58,655 bases of DNA from CAYVUV01 sp964455095 (GTDB taxonomy: Bacteria > Desulfobacterota > Binatia > HRBIN30 > CADEER01), in NCBI GenBank assembly GCA_964455095.1, contig CAYVUV010000238.1, positions 1 to 58,655 on the forward strand, read 5' to 3'. The translations under genes were made by a program, and so were the position numbers. The notes under the pieces are model-generated. The model had not been told where the DNA came from. It searched no databases and saw only the letters and a list, made by a program, of their open reading frames with translations. Positions 10,529 through 19,060 of the stretch are shown piece after piece. The first letter of the stretch is position 1. Every line of letters begins with the position of its first letter.

Positions 10529-11683
10529 ATGCTGAAGCGCAGTGAGTTTGCCGCCCTGGAAGATCAGCTCCTGGCGCCCTATGCGATGCGCAGCAGCGCC
10601 AGCCGAGGTCGCCAACATGCGGAGGACGAGCACCCGTTCCGGATGCCGTTTCAGCGCGATCGCGACCGCATCATCCACAGCACGGCCTTCCGGCGCCTCG
10701 AGTACAAGACGCAGGTGTTCGTCAACCACGAAGGGGACTACTACCGCACGCGGCTGACGCACACGATGGAAGCGGCGCAGATCACGCGGACGATCACCAA
10801 GTCGTTGCGCCTGAACGCCGACCTTGCCGAAACCGTCGCGCTGGCCCACGATCTCGGCCACACGCCGTTCGGCCATGCGGGCGAGCGGGTGCTGAATGAG
10901 CTCATGCGTGAGCACGGGGGGTTCGAGCACAACGCGCAGAGCTTGCGCATCGTCGACGAGTTGGAAGAGCGCTACCCGGACTTCCGCGGCCTCAATCTGA
11001 CCTGGGAAGTGCGCGAGGGGATCGTCAAGCACTCACCGCCCTACGACAAGCCCCTGGCCCTCAAGTTCGACCCCCACGCGGCTCCCAGCCTGGAAGCCCA
11101 GATCGTCGATCACGCCGACGAAATCGCCTACAACAGCCACGACATCGACGACGGGCTGAAATCCGGCCTCATCACCCTCGAGCAGCTCGAGTCCGTCAGG
11201 ATCTGGCGCGAGGCCCACAACGAGGTCCGCCGGCTCCATCCGTCGGCCAGCCCACGCATCCTGCGCTTCAACGCAATTCGGTTGATTATCAACACCCTGG
11301 TGACCGATTTCATCGTATCGCTCGAGGATCGTCTGAGCGCCAAGGGCATCGCCACCGCGGCCGATGTGCGCGCCTACGGCAAGCCATTGGTCGGCTTCAG
11401 CCAGCCGCTCGACGACCAGCGCCTGGAGCTCAAGCGCTTCTTGATGGACAACCTGTACCGGCACTACCGGGTCGTCCGCATGGCCGAGAAGGCCAAGAAG
11501 GTGATGAAGGAGCTCTTCCACGCCTATGTCGACGAGCCGACGCAGCTGGCGCCCCATATTCTCGGGCGGCACCGGGATGGGGAGCCTCTAGAGCGCGTGG
11601 TCGCCGACTACATCGCTGGGATGACCGACCGCTTCGCGCTGGAAGAGTACCGGAAGCTTTTTGACCCGTTCGAGAAGGTGTGA
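10529..11683 (+). CDS. dgt: deoxyguanosinetriphosphate triphosphohydrolase
   Basis: A 384-residue HD-domain dNTPase. The metal-binding residues are visible as Arg-His in TRLTHTMEAAQI, the His-Asp pair in VALAHDLGHTPFGHAGE, and the later Asp in VDHADEIAYNSHDIDD. The N-terminus HPFRMPFQRDRDRIIHSTAFRRLEYKTQVF is typical of the dgt-like subfamily, which hydrolyses dNTPs to deoxynucleoside and triphosphate. It is a single gene, divergent from the subtilase and convergent with the TPR gene. No strong ribosome-binding site is visible ahead of the ATG. Confidence 0.92.
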   Translation: MLKRSEFAALEDQLLAPYAMRSSASRGRQHAEDEHPFRMPFQRDRDRIIHSTAFRRLEYKTQVFVNHEGDYYRTRLTHTMEAAQITRTITKSLRLNADLAETVALAHDLGHTPFGHAGERVLNELMREHGGFEHNAQSLRIVDELEERYPDFRGLNLTWEVREGIVKHSPPYDKPLALKFDPHAAPSLEAQIVDHADEIAYNSHDIDDGLKSGLITLEQLESVRIWREAHNEVRRLHPSASPRILRFNAIRLIINTLVTDFIVSLEDRLSAKGIATAADVRAYGKPLVGFSQPLDDQRLELKRFLMDNLYRHYRVVRMAEKAKKVMKELFHAYVDEPTQLAPHILGRHRDGEPLERVVADYIAGMTDRFALEEYRKLFDPFEKV

Positions 11684-11729
11684 CCAAACGTCCGATAACA
11701 AAGATTATGTCAACTGAGCTACGGACGGC

Positions 11730-12389
11730 TCAAAGCTCGATCTTGGTCCGCACCAGGTCCCGATCCGGTTGATCCGGAAACTGCTCATAGTACTTCCGGT
11801 ACAGCTCGCGGGCCTTATCGGCTTCCCCGCCCCGCTCACGCGCCCGTGCCTCGGCCAGGATCGCTTCGGCGACGTAGGGTCCGCTGACCTCGGCCGCGGC
11901 TGCGAACTGCGCGGCCGCGCCGGCCCAGTCGCCTTTGTCGCTCAGCGCGGTGCCGCGCGCGACGAGCAATTGCTGCCGGAGGTACGGCGGCAGCTCCTGA
12001 CCGCTATCCAGCAGCTTCTGGATGCTGGTCAGCGCAGCGTCGCGGTTGCCCAGGCGCATTTCGGTGTTGGCGGCCAGGACGGACGCCAATAGCGCCACGG
12101 GCGTCGATTCCCAGCGCTGGGCGACGGCTGAAAACTCGCTGGCCGCGGCGTTCAGATCGCTAGCGCGCAGGGTCGCCATGGCGCGGCCGAGGTCGGCGTT
12201 GGCGTCGCGCAGACGGGCGGCTCGAAACGCGCCGGTAATGCCGATGGCGGCGAAAACTAGCAGGACCGCCCCGGCGACCATGGCGGCCAGTTGGGAGTTT
12301 TCGCGCAACCAGACCAGGGCGTGCCCGGTCATGGTGACGAATTCGTCCGGCTTCTTGAGGTCCTTCCTTCGAACGCGTGTTCTTGCCAC
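11730..12389 (-). CDS. membrane-anchored TPR protein (YfgM-like)
   Basis: A 219-residue protein with a basic cytoplasmic N-terminus (TRVRRKDLKK), one transmembrane helix at about residues 34-54 (LAAMVAGAVLLVFAAIGITG), and tetratricopeptide-like helices to the end (e.g. LARGDK-type repeats ending in ARELYRKYYEQFPDQPDRD). This layout matches YfgM/ancillary SecYEG-translocon or BamD-like TPR proteins, which face the periplasm and bind partner proteins. Function is by analogy only. It follows the bifunctional nuclease gene on the same strand after 77 nt. Confidence 0.75.
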   Translation of the reverse strand: MARTRVRRKDLKKPDEFVTMTGHALVWLRENSQLAAMVAGAVLLVFAAIGITGAFRAARLRDANADLGRAMATLRASDLNAAASEFSAVAQRWESTPVALLASVLAANTEMRLGNRDAALTSIQKLLDSGQELPPYLRQQLLVARGTALSDKGDWAGAAAQFAAAAEVSGPYVAEAILAEARARERGGEADKARELYRKYYEQFPDQPDRDLVRTKIEL

Positions 12390-12466
12390 GAGCCCTCTCG
12401 AGTTCTTTGCGTTACGGAATGGCTGTTGGGGGTTTGAAGGCCAGCGGGCGCTGCGCCTTCGCGAAG

Positions 12467-12982
12467 TTACATCTTGTACTTGAAGTCGTCGGGCGACATC
12501 TTTTCCAGGATCTCAGCCCATTTGTCGCGCGAGACGTTGGAGAGGTTGGTTTCCCCGCCCTCCTCGCTCTGCTGCACGACACTCGATGCCTCAAGGACGC
12601 GCCGCGCCACATAAATCGGACTCTTGGAGCGCAGCGCCAGTGAGATCGCATCGCTCGGCCTGGAGTCGATCGTGCGCGCGGCACCGGCGACGCGGAGGTG
12701 AATCAACGCGTAGTAGGTATTCTCCCGGAGGTCGGTGATTTCGATGCGCTCCACCGTCGCCCCGAGCTCACCGATGAGATTGCGCAACAGGTCGTGGGTC
12801 ATCGGCCGCGCCATCTTGATGCCTTCGAGCTCGGTCGCAATGGCGGTGGCTTCGAGCAGCCCGATCCAGATCGGCAGATTGAGCTTGTTGTCGGGGTCGC
12901 GGAGGATGACGATCGGGTTCTTGGTCGCCGGGTCGAGCGTCAGCCCGCCCACACTCATCAGAACCACATCCTCGGAACTCAT
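12467..12982 (-). CDS. bifunctional nuclease family protein (DUF151/BFN)
   Basis: A 171-residue protein with the DUF151 signature: LPIWIGLLEATAIATELEGI, RPMTHDLLRNLI, TYYALIHLRV, and the strongly conserved DSRPSDAISLALR. Plant and bacterial BFN proteins show DNase/RNase activity in vitro. The in vivo role in bacteria is not established. It lies downstream of the MoxR-VWA pair and upstream of the TPR gene, all on the minus strand, with 73-77 nt gaps. Confidence 0.9.
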   Translation of the reverse strand: MSSEDVVLMSVGGLTLDPATKNPIVILRDPDNKLNLPIWIGLLEATAIATELEGIKMARPMTHDLLRNLIGELGATVERIEITDLRENTYYALIHLRVAGAARTIDSRPSDAISLALRSKSPIYVARRVLEASSVVQQSEEGGETNLSNVSRDKWAEILEKMSPDDFKYKM

Positions 12983-13055
12983 TCCCGCGCACCCATTCGA
13001 CGCTTGGATTGTGTACAGAAAGGCCGCAGTCCGTCAATCGCTTTCGGGCGCGGCG

Positions 13056-14465
13056 TCACGTCACCAAACGATCGATCACGCGGTACAGCTGGTTCAAGTT
13101 GCGGCACTCCTCGACGAGATCGCAGTACGGCAGATAGCGATCCATCTCGCTGTCGCCAAACCCCCATGTCATCCGGTTCTCCGGATTCAACCAGATCACC
13201 TGCTTGGCGCGCTGGCGGATCTCTTTGAGCACCCATTCGTGCGGCAGGTTGTAGTTGTTGCGCGCGTCGCCCAGGACAATGACCGTCGTGCGGTGGTTCA
13301 CGGCGGCGAGATGATCGCGGTGAAAGGCGCGGAACGCGCGACCGAAGTCGGAGTGGGCGAACACGTTGATGATGCTGCCGGTGAGCGCCTGCTCGATGGC
13401 GTCCTGGGTATCGTTCTCCTCGAAGAGCTGGGTGATCTCGCCGATCTCGCTGACGAAGATGAAACTGCGGACGCGCGAGTACAGGTCCTGCAACGAGTAG
13501 ACGAACTGGAGCATGAAGCGCGACACGTTGCGCACCGAGTCCGACACGTCGCAGAGCACCAGCACCTGCGGCTTATCCTTGACGCGCCGATCGAACTGCA
13601 GCTTGAACGGCACGCCGCCGTACTGCAGGTTCTTGCGCAGCGTGTCCTTGACGTCGAACTTCCCCCGCTTCCCTTTGCGGCGGCGGATGGCGACGATGTT
13701 CTTCAAGCGCTGCGCCAGCTTCGTCACGGCTTCCTTCATGCGCCGCATTTCGTCTTCGGAGAGGTAGTAGAAGTTCTTGTCGGCCAGACTGTTCAAACCT
13801 CGGCGCTCGCGCTGACTCTGATCGCGCTTCTCGAGCTCCAGACGCACGCTGCGCCGGATCATGTCGCGCAATCCCTGCAACCGCTGATCGATGAACTGTC
13901 GCAGGGCCTCGGCGAGATCCGGCGGCAGGTCGGCCGCACCGATCTGATCCTTGATGCGGTCGAGCTCCTCGGCCAGCCCGCCGAGCCCGATACTTTGCGC
14001 CGTGCTGTGGCTGTAGCGGCCCTCCTGATACGGGCGCTGAATATCGCCGGCGTTGGCCTGCTCGGCGGCCTGGCGCAGCAGGCGCTCGAGCTGTCCGGTG
14101 TCGTTGTTCAACAGCGCCTGGGCCAGCTCCGAGAGGTCGATGCCGAGCTGCTCGAGGATCTCGGCCAGACGATCCATGAGGCCCTGGAAGTCGGCCGGAT
14201 TGAGCTGCATCGATTGCATCAGCGACTCGGCGCTGTTGCGAATCGCGTCCCCGAGGCCAGAGAAATAGAGATCGAACAACTCGTCGTAGACCGGCAGGTC
14301 GACGGCGCGCTTCACCATCGTGGCGCGCAAAGCGCTCTTGAAGCTCTCGCGATCACCGAGGCCGAGACAGGCGACGGCGTGAAAGGCGTCGAGGTGCTCG
14401 GCCATCGAGACGCGCAAGCCATTGGCGCGTAGCAGCGCCGTGAACTCGACGATCTTCTCGTCCAT
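13056..14465 (-). CDS. VWA domain protein, CoxE family
   Basis: A 469-residue protein. Its N-terminal 230 residues are helical and Gln/Leu-rich. The C-terminal 200 residues form a von Willebrand A domain with the MIDAS motif DVSDSVRN, a Thr/Ser in FAHSDFGRAF and a third-loop Asp in LGDARNN. CoxE-type VWA proteins work with MoxR AAA+ ATPases as chaperones for enzyme maturation or metal insertion, and the MoxR gene lies directly upstream (17-nt gap). The target is not identifiable here. I chose the ATG at 14465; a TTG at 14486 overlapping the moxR stop is possible. Confidence 0.87.
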   Translation of the reverse strand: MDEKIVEFTALLRANGLRVSMAEHLDAFHAVACLGLGDRESFKSALRATMVKRAVDLPVYDELFDLYFSGLGDAIRNSAESLMQSMQLNPADFQGLMDRLAEILEQLGIDLSELAQALLNNDTGQLERLLRQAAEQANAGDIQRPYQEGRYSHSTAQSIGLGGLAEELDRIKDQIGAADLPPDLAEALRQFIDQRLQGLRDMIRRSVRLELEKRDQSQRERRGLNSLADKNFYYLSEDEMRRMKEAVTKLAQRLKNIVAIRRRKGKRGKFDVKDTLRKNLQYGGVPFKLQFDRRVKDKPQVLVLCDVSDSVRNVSRFMLQFVYSLQDLYSRVRSFIFVSEIGEITQLFEENDTQDAIEQALTGSIINVFAHSDFGRAFRAFHRDHLAAVNHRTTVIVLGDARNNYNLPHEWVLKEIRQRAKQVIWLNPENRMTWGFGDSEMDRYLPYCDLVEECRNLNQLYRVIDRLVT

Positions 14466-14482
14466 GCCCGAGGGTCCGGTCG

Positions 14483-15442
14483 TCAATTGAGCAGATCTCT
14501 GTCGTCGGCCGCGACGGCTCCCGGGCGCGCCTTCTGGTTCTGCAGATAGGTCTTGATCTCATCCTGCGCTTTGCGGATGTCGCCTTCGTACTTGAGAATC
14601 ACGCTCAAGGTATCCGTCACCGTGCCTTCGTCGAGCTGCTGGGCATTGAGCAGCACCAGCGTTTTGGCCCAATCGAGGGTCTCGCTAATGCTCGGAGCCT
14701 TCTTGAGGTCGAGCTGCCGGATGCGTTGGACCACGTCGACCACCTGCCCCGCCAGCGTCTCCGAGATGGCCGGCACCTTGAGCCGCACGATCTGCAGCTC
14801 CTGCTCGGCCGGCGGGAAGTCGATGTACAGGTGCAGGCAGCGGCGCTTCAGCGCGTCGGACATCTCGCGCGCATTGTTGCTGGTCAGCACGACGATCGGT
14901 ATGTGCTTGGCCCGCAAGGTGCCGAGCTCGGGGACGCTGACGGTGAAGTCGCTGAGCACCTCGAGCAGAAAGGCCTCGAACTCGGTGTCCGATTTGTCGA
15001 TCTCGTCGATGAGCAGCACCGGTCGTTCGTCGGCGACGATCGAGCGCAAAAGCGGCCGCGGCAAGATGAAGCGGTTGGAGAAGAAGACATCGTCCTGCGT
15101 GGCAATCCGATCAACCGCTTGCTGCAGCGTCGATGCGCTGCCGATGACCTCGCCGATCTTGTCTTTGAGAATCTGGGTGTACAGCAGCTGCTTGGCGTAC
15201 TCCCACTCGTAGAGCGCCTTCCCCTCGTCGAGCCCCTCGTAGCATTGGAGGCGGATCAGGTTCAGCTGGAGCGCGCCGGCAATGACCTTGGCCAGCTCCG
15301 TCTTCCCGACGCCCGCCGGTCCTTCGATGAGAATCGGCTTCTCCAGATGCGTGGCGAGATAAACGACCGTGGCGATGCGCCGGTTGCAGATGTAGCGCTG
15401 CTCGGCAAACCGGCTGATGACGTCCTCGATGCTGGCAAACAT
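14483..15442 (-). CDS. MoxR-family AAA+ ATPase
   Basis: A 319-residue ATPase. The Walker A is GPAGVGKTE, the Walker B LLIDEIDK, sensor 1 is in VVLTSNNAREMSDALKRRC, and the insert and lid helices are typical of MoxR. It begins MFASIEDVISRFAEQRYICNRR, the family's usual N-terminus, so the start at 15442 is favoured over longer readings. Together with the VWA protein it forms a MoxR/CoxE chaperone pair acting in the cytoplasm. It is divergent from the NRDE gene. Confidence 0.9.
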   Translation of the reverse strand: MFASIEDVISRFAEQRYICNRRIATVVYLATHLEKPILIEGPAGVGKTELAKVIAGALQLNLIRLQCYEGLDEGKALYEWEYAKQLLYTQILKDKIGEVIGSASTLQQAVDRIATQDDVFFSNRFILPRPLLRSIVADERPVLLIDEIDKSDTEFEAFLLEVLSDFTVSVPELGTLRAKHIPIVVLTSNNAREMSDALKRRCLHLYIDFPPAEQELQIVRLKVPAISETLAGQVVDVVQRIRQLDLKKAPSISETLDWAKTLVLLNAQQLDEGTVTDTLSVILKYEGDIRKAQDEIKTYLQNQKARPGAVAADDRDLLN

Positions 15443-15532
15443 GCACGCTCCGCGCGAAAAGGTGGGCTGGTTCAGGGCACCTTGCGCCAGTAACACAGCG
15501 CCCTGGTGAACACAATTGAGCCCGGCGCTGCG

Positions 15533-15561
15533 TTGCCGGTGCGCGTTTCCACGCTTATAAT
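15533..15561 (+). promoter_or_regulatory. sigma70 promoter giving a probably leaderless NRDE mRNA
   Basis: TTGCCG (15533-15538), a 17-nt spacer, then a perfect TATAAT (15556-15561). The GTG start codon at 15570 is only 9 nt beyond the -10 box, so the predicted transcription start is at or within 2 nt of the start codon. No Shine-Dalgarno is present. Confidence 0.6.
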
Positions 15562-15569
15562 CCGCCGCC

Positions 15570-16325
15570 GTGTGCACCTTGGCCGTGTATTGGCACGTCG
15601 GCGAGCGCCTGCCTCTGCTGGTGGCGGCGAACCGCGATGAGTTCCTGTCGCGCCCGACCCTGGCGCCGCAAGTGGTCGCGGCCGAGCCCTGGGTCGTCGC
15701 CGGACAGGATCTCGTCGCCGGTGGAACCTGGCTGGGCGTGAACGAGCATCGGATGATCGTCGGGCTCCTCAACCGTCCGCAGGCCGGCGGTCACGACCCG
15801 ACTCTGCGCTCGCGCGGGGTGCTCTGTCTCGAAGCGCTGCATCTCGCCCATCCACGCGCGGTGCTGGAGCACCTGCAGTCCCAGGACCCGCAATCCTACA
15901 ACGGCTTCAACCTGCTCGTCGCTGCCGAGTCCGAGAGCTTCGTGGCGACCAACCACGGCGGCCGTCTGTCCGTCACGGCCCTCGAGCCCGGGGTCCACGT
16001 CCTGACCAACGCGGACGTCGACGACCCCACCTGCCCGCGCATTGCGAAGTCGCATCAGCTCTTCCAGGAGGTGTCCCTTCCCAAGGACGCCGCAGGCTTG
16101 CGCACCCTACCCGAACGAATGCGCGCGATTCTCGCCGACCATCACGTACCGGTCGATCCGCGCGATCCGAGCGCCGCCAATACGCTCTGCGTGCATCGCG
16201 GCGAGTACGGCACCCGCTCGTCCACAGTGATCGCGGTGCCCGAGCATGGGCAGCCGATGCACTACTGGCACGCCGCGGGCCCTCCGTGTCGCTGGCCGTA
16301 CGAAGAGGTCCCGTTGCCGGCATGA
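15570..16325 (+). CDS. NRDE (TANGO2-like) family protein
   Basis: A 251-residue protein of the NRDE/TANGO2 family, related to N-terminal nucleophile hydrolases. It starts Met-Cys (GTG TGC), with Cys2 as the would-be nucleophile after Met removal, and has the name-giving AANRDEF motif at about residue 20, then WVVAGQDLVAGGTWLGVN and GLLNRP. The biochemical reaction of the family is not settled; roles in haem or lipid handling have been proposed. It is transcribed alone, upstream of and on the same strand as a coiled-coil lipoprotein. Confidence 0.9.
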   Translation: MCTLAVYWHVGERLPLLVAANRDEFLSRPTLAPQVVAAEPWVVAGQDLVAGGTWLGVNEHRMIVGLLNRPQAGGHDPTLRSRGVLCLEALHLAHPRAVLEHLQSQDPQSYNGFNLLVAAESESFVATNHGGRLSVTALEPGVHVLTNADVDDPTCPRIAKSHQLFQEVSLPKDAAGLRTLPERMRAILADHHVPVDPRDPSAANTLCVHRGEYGTRSSTVIAVPEHGQPMHYWHAAGPPCRWPYEEVPLPA

Positions 16326-16405
16326 GGCGCACCGGCGTCAGCTTCTTCTGGACAAGGTCCGGGCGAGCGGGTACTGTCCGCCACGCTGAGGCTTGAGGGT
16401 GGGTG

Positions 16406-17434
16406 ATGTGGAGACGAAGGCCGATTTGCGCGGCGGCTTGCGCGCTCGCGTTCGCTGTAGTCCCGGGGTGCACGCCATCGAAGCGCTCCGCACCTGCGTC
16501 TCCATCAGGCGTTGCCGGTGACACCGCGCCGTTGACGACGTCCTCGGGCAATGCCGTGGCGCAAAGCCTCGCGACCGCGGAGCAGCGCGTGCGAGACCTG
16601 CAGACTGAGCTGGCCAGCCGGGACCAGGAGGTTGCCAACATGCGCAACCAGCTCGAGACGGCCAGGCAGCGCGAGACGGAAACCCGCTCGCGCCTGGCAG
16701 CGCTAGAGCAGCGAGCGGGCGGATCGCCAGCCGATGAAGTAACGGCCGGCGATGCCGCCGCGGATCTCGGCTCCGCCGCCGCGTCGACAGACCATGCCGG
16801 GGCAGCGGGGTCGCCGCAGCTGGTCGCCACATTACGCGCGCGGCTGATCGAAGAGCAACGCCAGCGCGCGCGGCTCGAGCGCGACTTGAAGCGGGTGCAG
16901 GAAGAGACTTCGGCCGGGCCTTTCGAGAACAAGCTCCAAACAGATCTGCAGGCGGCGCACGACGAGATCGACCAGCTCCGCCGCACGCTGCAGTCGGAAC
17001 GGCAGGAGCGGCAGAAGCTTGCGCAGCGCTACGAGGCGCTGCAGCGACAGCTCGAAGCCGCCGCCGCCCCGGCGCCCGCGCCCGGCGAAGCGCAGCGCGA
17101 AGAGATCGCGGCGCTCAAAGAACGCCAGCAACGGGTTTTGGCGAGCATCCAACGAGACCTGGCCGCCAGCCAGCAGCGCGAGCAAGAGCTGCGCGACACG
17201 CTCGCTGCGACCCAGGGGAAAGACGGCCTTCCCCTGGCTGAGTCGGTGGGAAATCTTCGCGCCGAGAATCAAGCGCTACAGGCGCGACTCGATGACGAGC
17301 ACCAGCGCAACAACGATCTGGCAGGAAAGCTCAAGATCGCCAGTCGCGTCACCGAGCTGATCTTCAAGATGCAAACCGCGAGCGGCGGCAGCGAGGCCGC
17401 TCCTGCGAGTGAAGTCTCAGCTCCGCTGCCGTAG
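16406..17434 (+). CDS. coiled-coil lipoprotein
   Basis: A 342-residue protein with a lipoprotein signal (RRRPICAAACALAFAVVPGC; lipobox V-P-G-C, Cys at about 22). Most of the rest is charged Glu/Gln/Arg-rich heptad sequence (about 55-110, 140-215, 225-320) forming long coiled coils, broken by short Ala/Pro linkers. I recognise no enzymatic domain. It would be anchored in the inner or outer membrane and face the periplasm. The ATG at 16406 follows GAGGG with a 6-nt gap. It is convergent with the Cys-rich repeat gene, with only 2 nt between the stop codons. Confidence 0.75.
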   Translation: MWRRRPICAAACALAFAVVPGCTPSKRSAPASPSGVAGDTAPLTTSSGNAVAQSLATAEQRVRDLQTELASRDQEVANMRNQLETARQRETETRSRLAALEQRAGGSPADEVTAGDAAADLGSAAASTDHAGAAGSPQLVATLRARLIEEQRQRARLERDLKRVQEETSAGPFENKLQTDLQAAHDEIDQLRRTLQSERQERQKLAQRYEALQRQLEAAAAPAPAPGEAQREEIAALKERQQRVLASIQRDLAASQQREQELRDTLAATQGKDGLPLAESVGNLRAENQALQARLDDEHQRNNDLAGKLKIASRVTELIFKMQTASGGSEAAPASEVSAPLP

Positions 17435-17436
17435 CG

Positions 17437-18951
17437 TCAGGGCAGCTGACATCCGGTCAGCGCCGATCCGACCGACGAAATCAGCTCATCGACGCTGATC
17501 GTGTCATTCACGTTCACGTCGGCGGCCTGGCAATCGTTCACGTTTCCATCGCCGATGGCGATGTTGACGGCTGCGACCAGCTCGTCGACCGTGACGACGC
17601 CATCGCTATTGCAGTCGCCAACACATGGGTCGACGCACGTGCAGCTGAAGGCGCACTCAACCATGGCGATATTGGCGCAACTCGGGTCCCACGTATCGTT
17701 ACAACAGAAGTCGTCAACATCGCACACGCAGGCTTCGCAGAAGGCATCATCGCACCCCGCTTCATCCGGCCGCCCGCGGCAACAGTCGCTGAGCTCGTCG
17801 CAGGCGCAACGCGTGGCACACTCATTCAGGGCCTCGTCCGCGCATTGGTCGTCCCACTCCTCGGTGCAGCACGGCTCGTCCTGCCCGCACACACACTGTT
17901 GGCAACGGGGCTCGTCGCAACCCAACCCGCCGTGGCCAGTGCAACAGTCGGCGACGTCACATGAACAATTCGCCGCACATTCGACGTTGGCCCGGTCGAC
18001 GCAAAACTCGTCCCAGAGCTCGTTGCAGCACGTGGGGTCACCTGCGCAGACGCAGTCTTCGCAGGCTTCCTCGCGGCAACCGACACCGTCGTTCGGCGCG
18101 CAGCAATCGCCGGCAACTTCGCAGCTGCAGCTACCGGCGCACTCCGAACCGGCCACGTCGACGCACGATTGGTCCCATCCATCCGCACAGCAGAAGTCGT
18201 CGGCATTGCAGACACAGGCCTGGCAACTATTGTCCGCGCACCCTACCCCTTCGTGCACTGCACAGCAGTCGCCGGCCGCCTCACACGTGCAGCTGGCCGC
18301 ACAGTCCTTGGTCGCCTCCTGGACACAGCGCGAGTCCCAGGTCAGCGAGCAGCAATCCGAATCGAGCTCGCAGACACACGCCTGACACGTCTCATCGTCG
18401 CAGCTGGTTCCGTTGTGCGGCGCACAACAATCGCCACCGGGTGTCGGCGTCGGCTCCGGAGTCTCCGTCGGCAGGGCCTCGCACGGGCAACTATCGATGC
18501 ACTCCTTCTGCCCGCGCGATACGCACTGCTCGTCCCACACCAGGCTGCAACAGAGTGCATCCATGCCGCAGACACAGGCCTCGCATGCCGTCGTGTCGCA
18601 GCCTGTCCCAGCGTGGACCGCGCAACAATCGCCGCCCGGGGTCGGCGTGGCGTTTGGCGGCGGACCGCATGGGCAGTCATTGGCGCAGTTGTCGTTTGCT
18701 TCCGCGGCGCAGATGTCGTCCCATGGCTCCCCAGCGGTGCAGCACAAGGGATCGAGATCACACACACAACTTGAGCACGTGCTGTCGTCGCAGCTGGGGC
18801 CCGTGTGGGGATTGCAGCAATCGCCGCCGGGAGTTGGCGTCGGCGTCTGCGCCGCCGCGGGCCTTGCCGCCGTATGCAGCAGGAATCCAAAGAGGATCAG
18901 AAGGAGCAAGGCATGCCCGGTGTTGCGCACTGAGGACCCAACAGCTCTCAT
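17437..18951 (-). CDS. secreted seven-repeat 12-cysteine protein with dockerin-like C-terminus
   Basis: A 504-residue protein. A signal peptide ends about residue 34 (TAARPAAAQ). A TPTPTP linker follows, then seven modules of about 53 residues with pattern GDCCxxHxGxxCDDxxCxxCVCxxDxxCCxxxWDxxCVxxAxxECxxxCxC, 12 cysteines each (84 in total). The end is a dockerin-like pair of calcium loops (DCNSDGVVTVDEL and DVNVNDTISVDEL). Related CCxxxxxxGC...CCxxxWDxxC modules occur in secreted proteins of planctomycetes and myxobacteria, but I know no assigned function. It probably forms a disulphide-rich extracellular rod. The start is chosen to give a classical signal peptide. A terminator separates it from the repeat gene upstream, so it has its own promoter or is read separately. 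Confidence 0.88.
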   Translation of the reverse strand: MRAVGSSVRNTGHALLLLILFGFLLHTAARPAAAQTPTPTPGGDCCNPHTGPSCDDSTCSSCVCDLDPLCCTAGEPWDDICAAEANDNCANDCPCGPPPNATPTPGGDCCAVHAGTGCDTTACEACVCGMDALCCSLVWDEQCVSRGQKECIDSCPCEALPTETPEPTPTPGGDCCAPHNGTSCDDETCQACVCELDSDCCSLTWDSRCVQEATKDCAASCTCEAAGDCCAVHEGVGCADNSCQACVCNADDFCCADGWDQSCVDVAGSECAGSCSCEVAGDCCAPNDGVGCREEACEDCVCAGDPTCCNELWDEFCVDRANVECAANCSCDVADCCTGHGGLGCDEPRCQQCVCGQDEPCCTEEWDDQCADEALNECATRCACDELSDCCRGRPDEAGCDDAFCEACVCDVDDFCCNDTWDPSCANIAMVECAFSCTCVDPCVGDCNSDGVVTVDELVAAVNIAIGDGNVNDCQAADVNVNDTISVDELISSVGSALTGCQLP

Positions 18952-18997
18952 AATCACCCGCCCCCTCTTCTGCCCTGCCACTACAATGTCCCGGATG

Positions 18998-19035
18998 AAA
19001 AAAAAAGGGGGCTAAGTCCTTTGACCTAGCCCCCC
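18998..19035 (-). terminator. strong rho-independent terminator
   Basis: Read on the minus strand this is a 12-bp stem (GGGGGCTAGGTC / GACTTAGCCCCC, one G-T wobble) with an AAAG loop followed by nine T. It lies 26 nt after the stop of the Lys-repeat gene and should end transcription of the lysyl oxidase / repeat locus. Confidence 0.92.
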
Positions 19036-19060
19036 AGTTCGATGCGTTATCGAAGCGGTA

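Noticed and set aside
11690..11728. tRNA-like sequence on the minus strand (GTCCGTAGCTCAGTTG) after dgt
   Set aside because: It resembles only a tRNA 5' half. No anticodon or T arm can be formed, and the pairing CGTCCG/CGGACG makes a simple hairpin instead.
17501..18953. Overlapping plus-strand frames (294 and 330 codons) opposite the Cys-rich gene
   Set aside because: They are Ser/Gln/His- or Arg-rich complements of the repeated Cys codons, without start signals.
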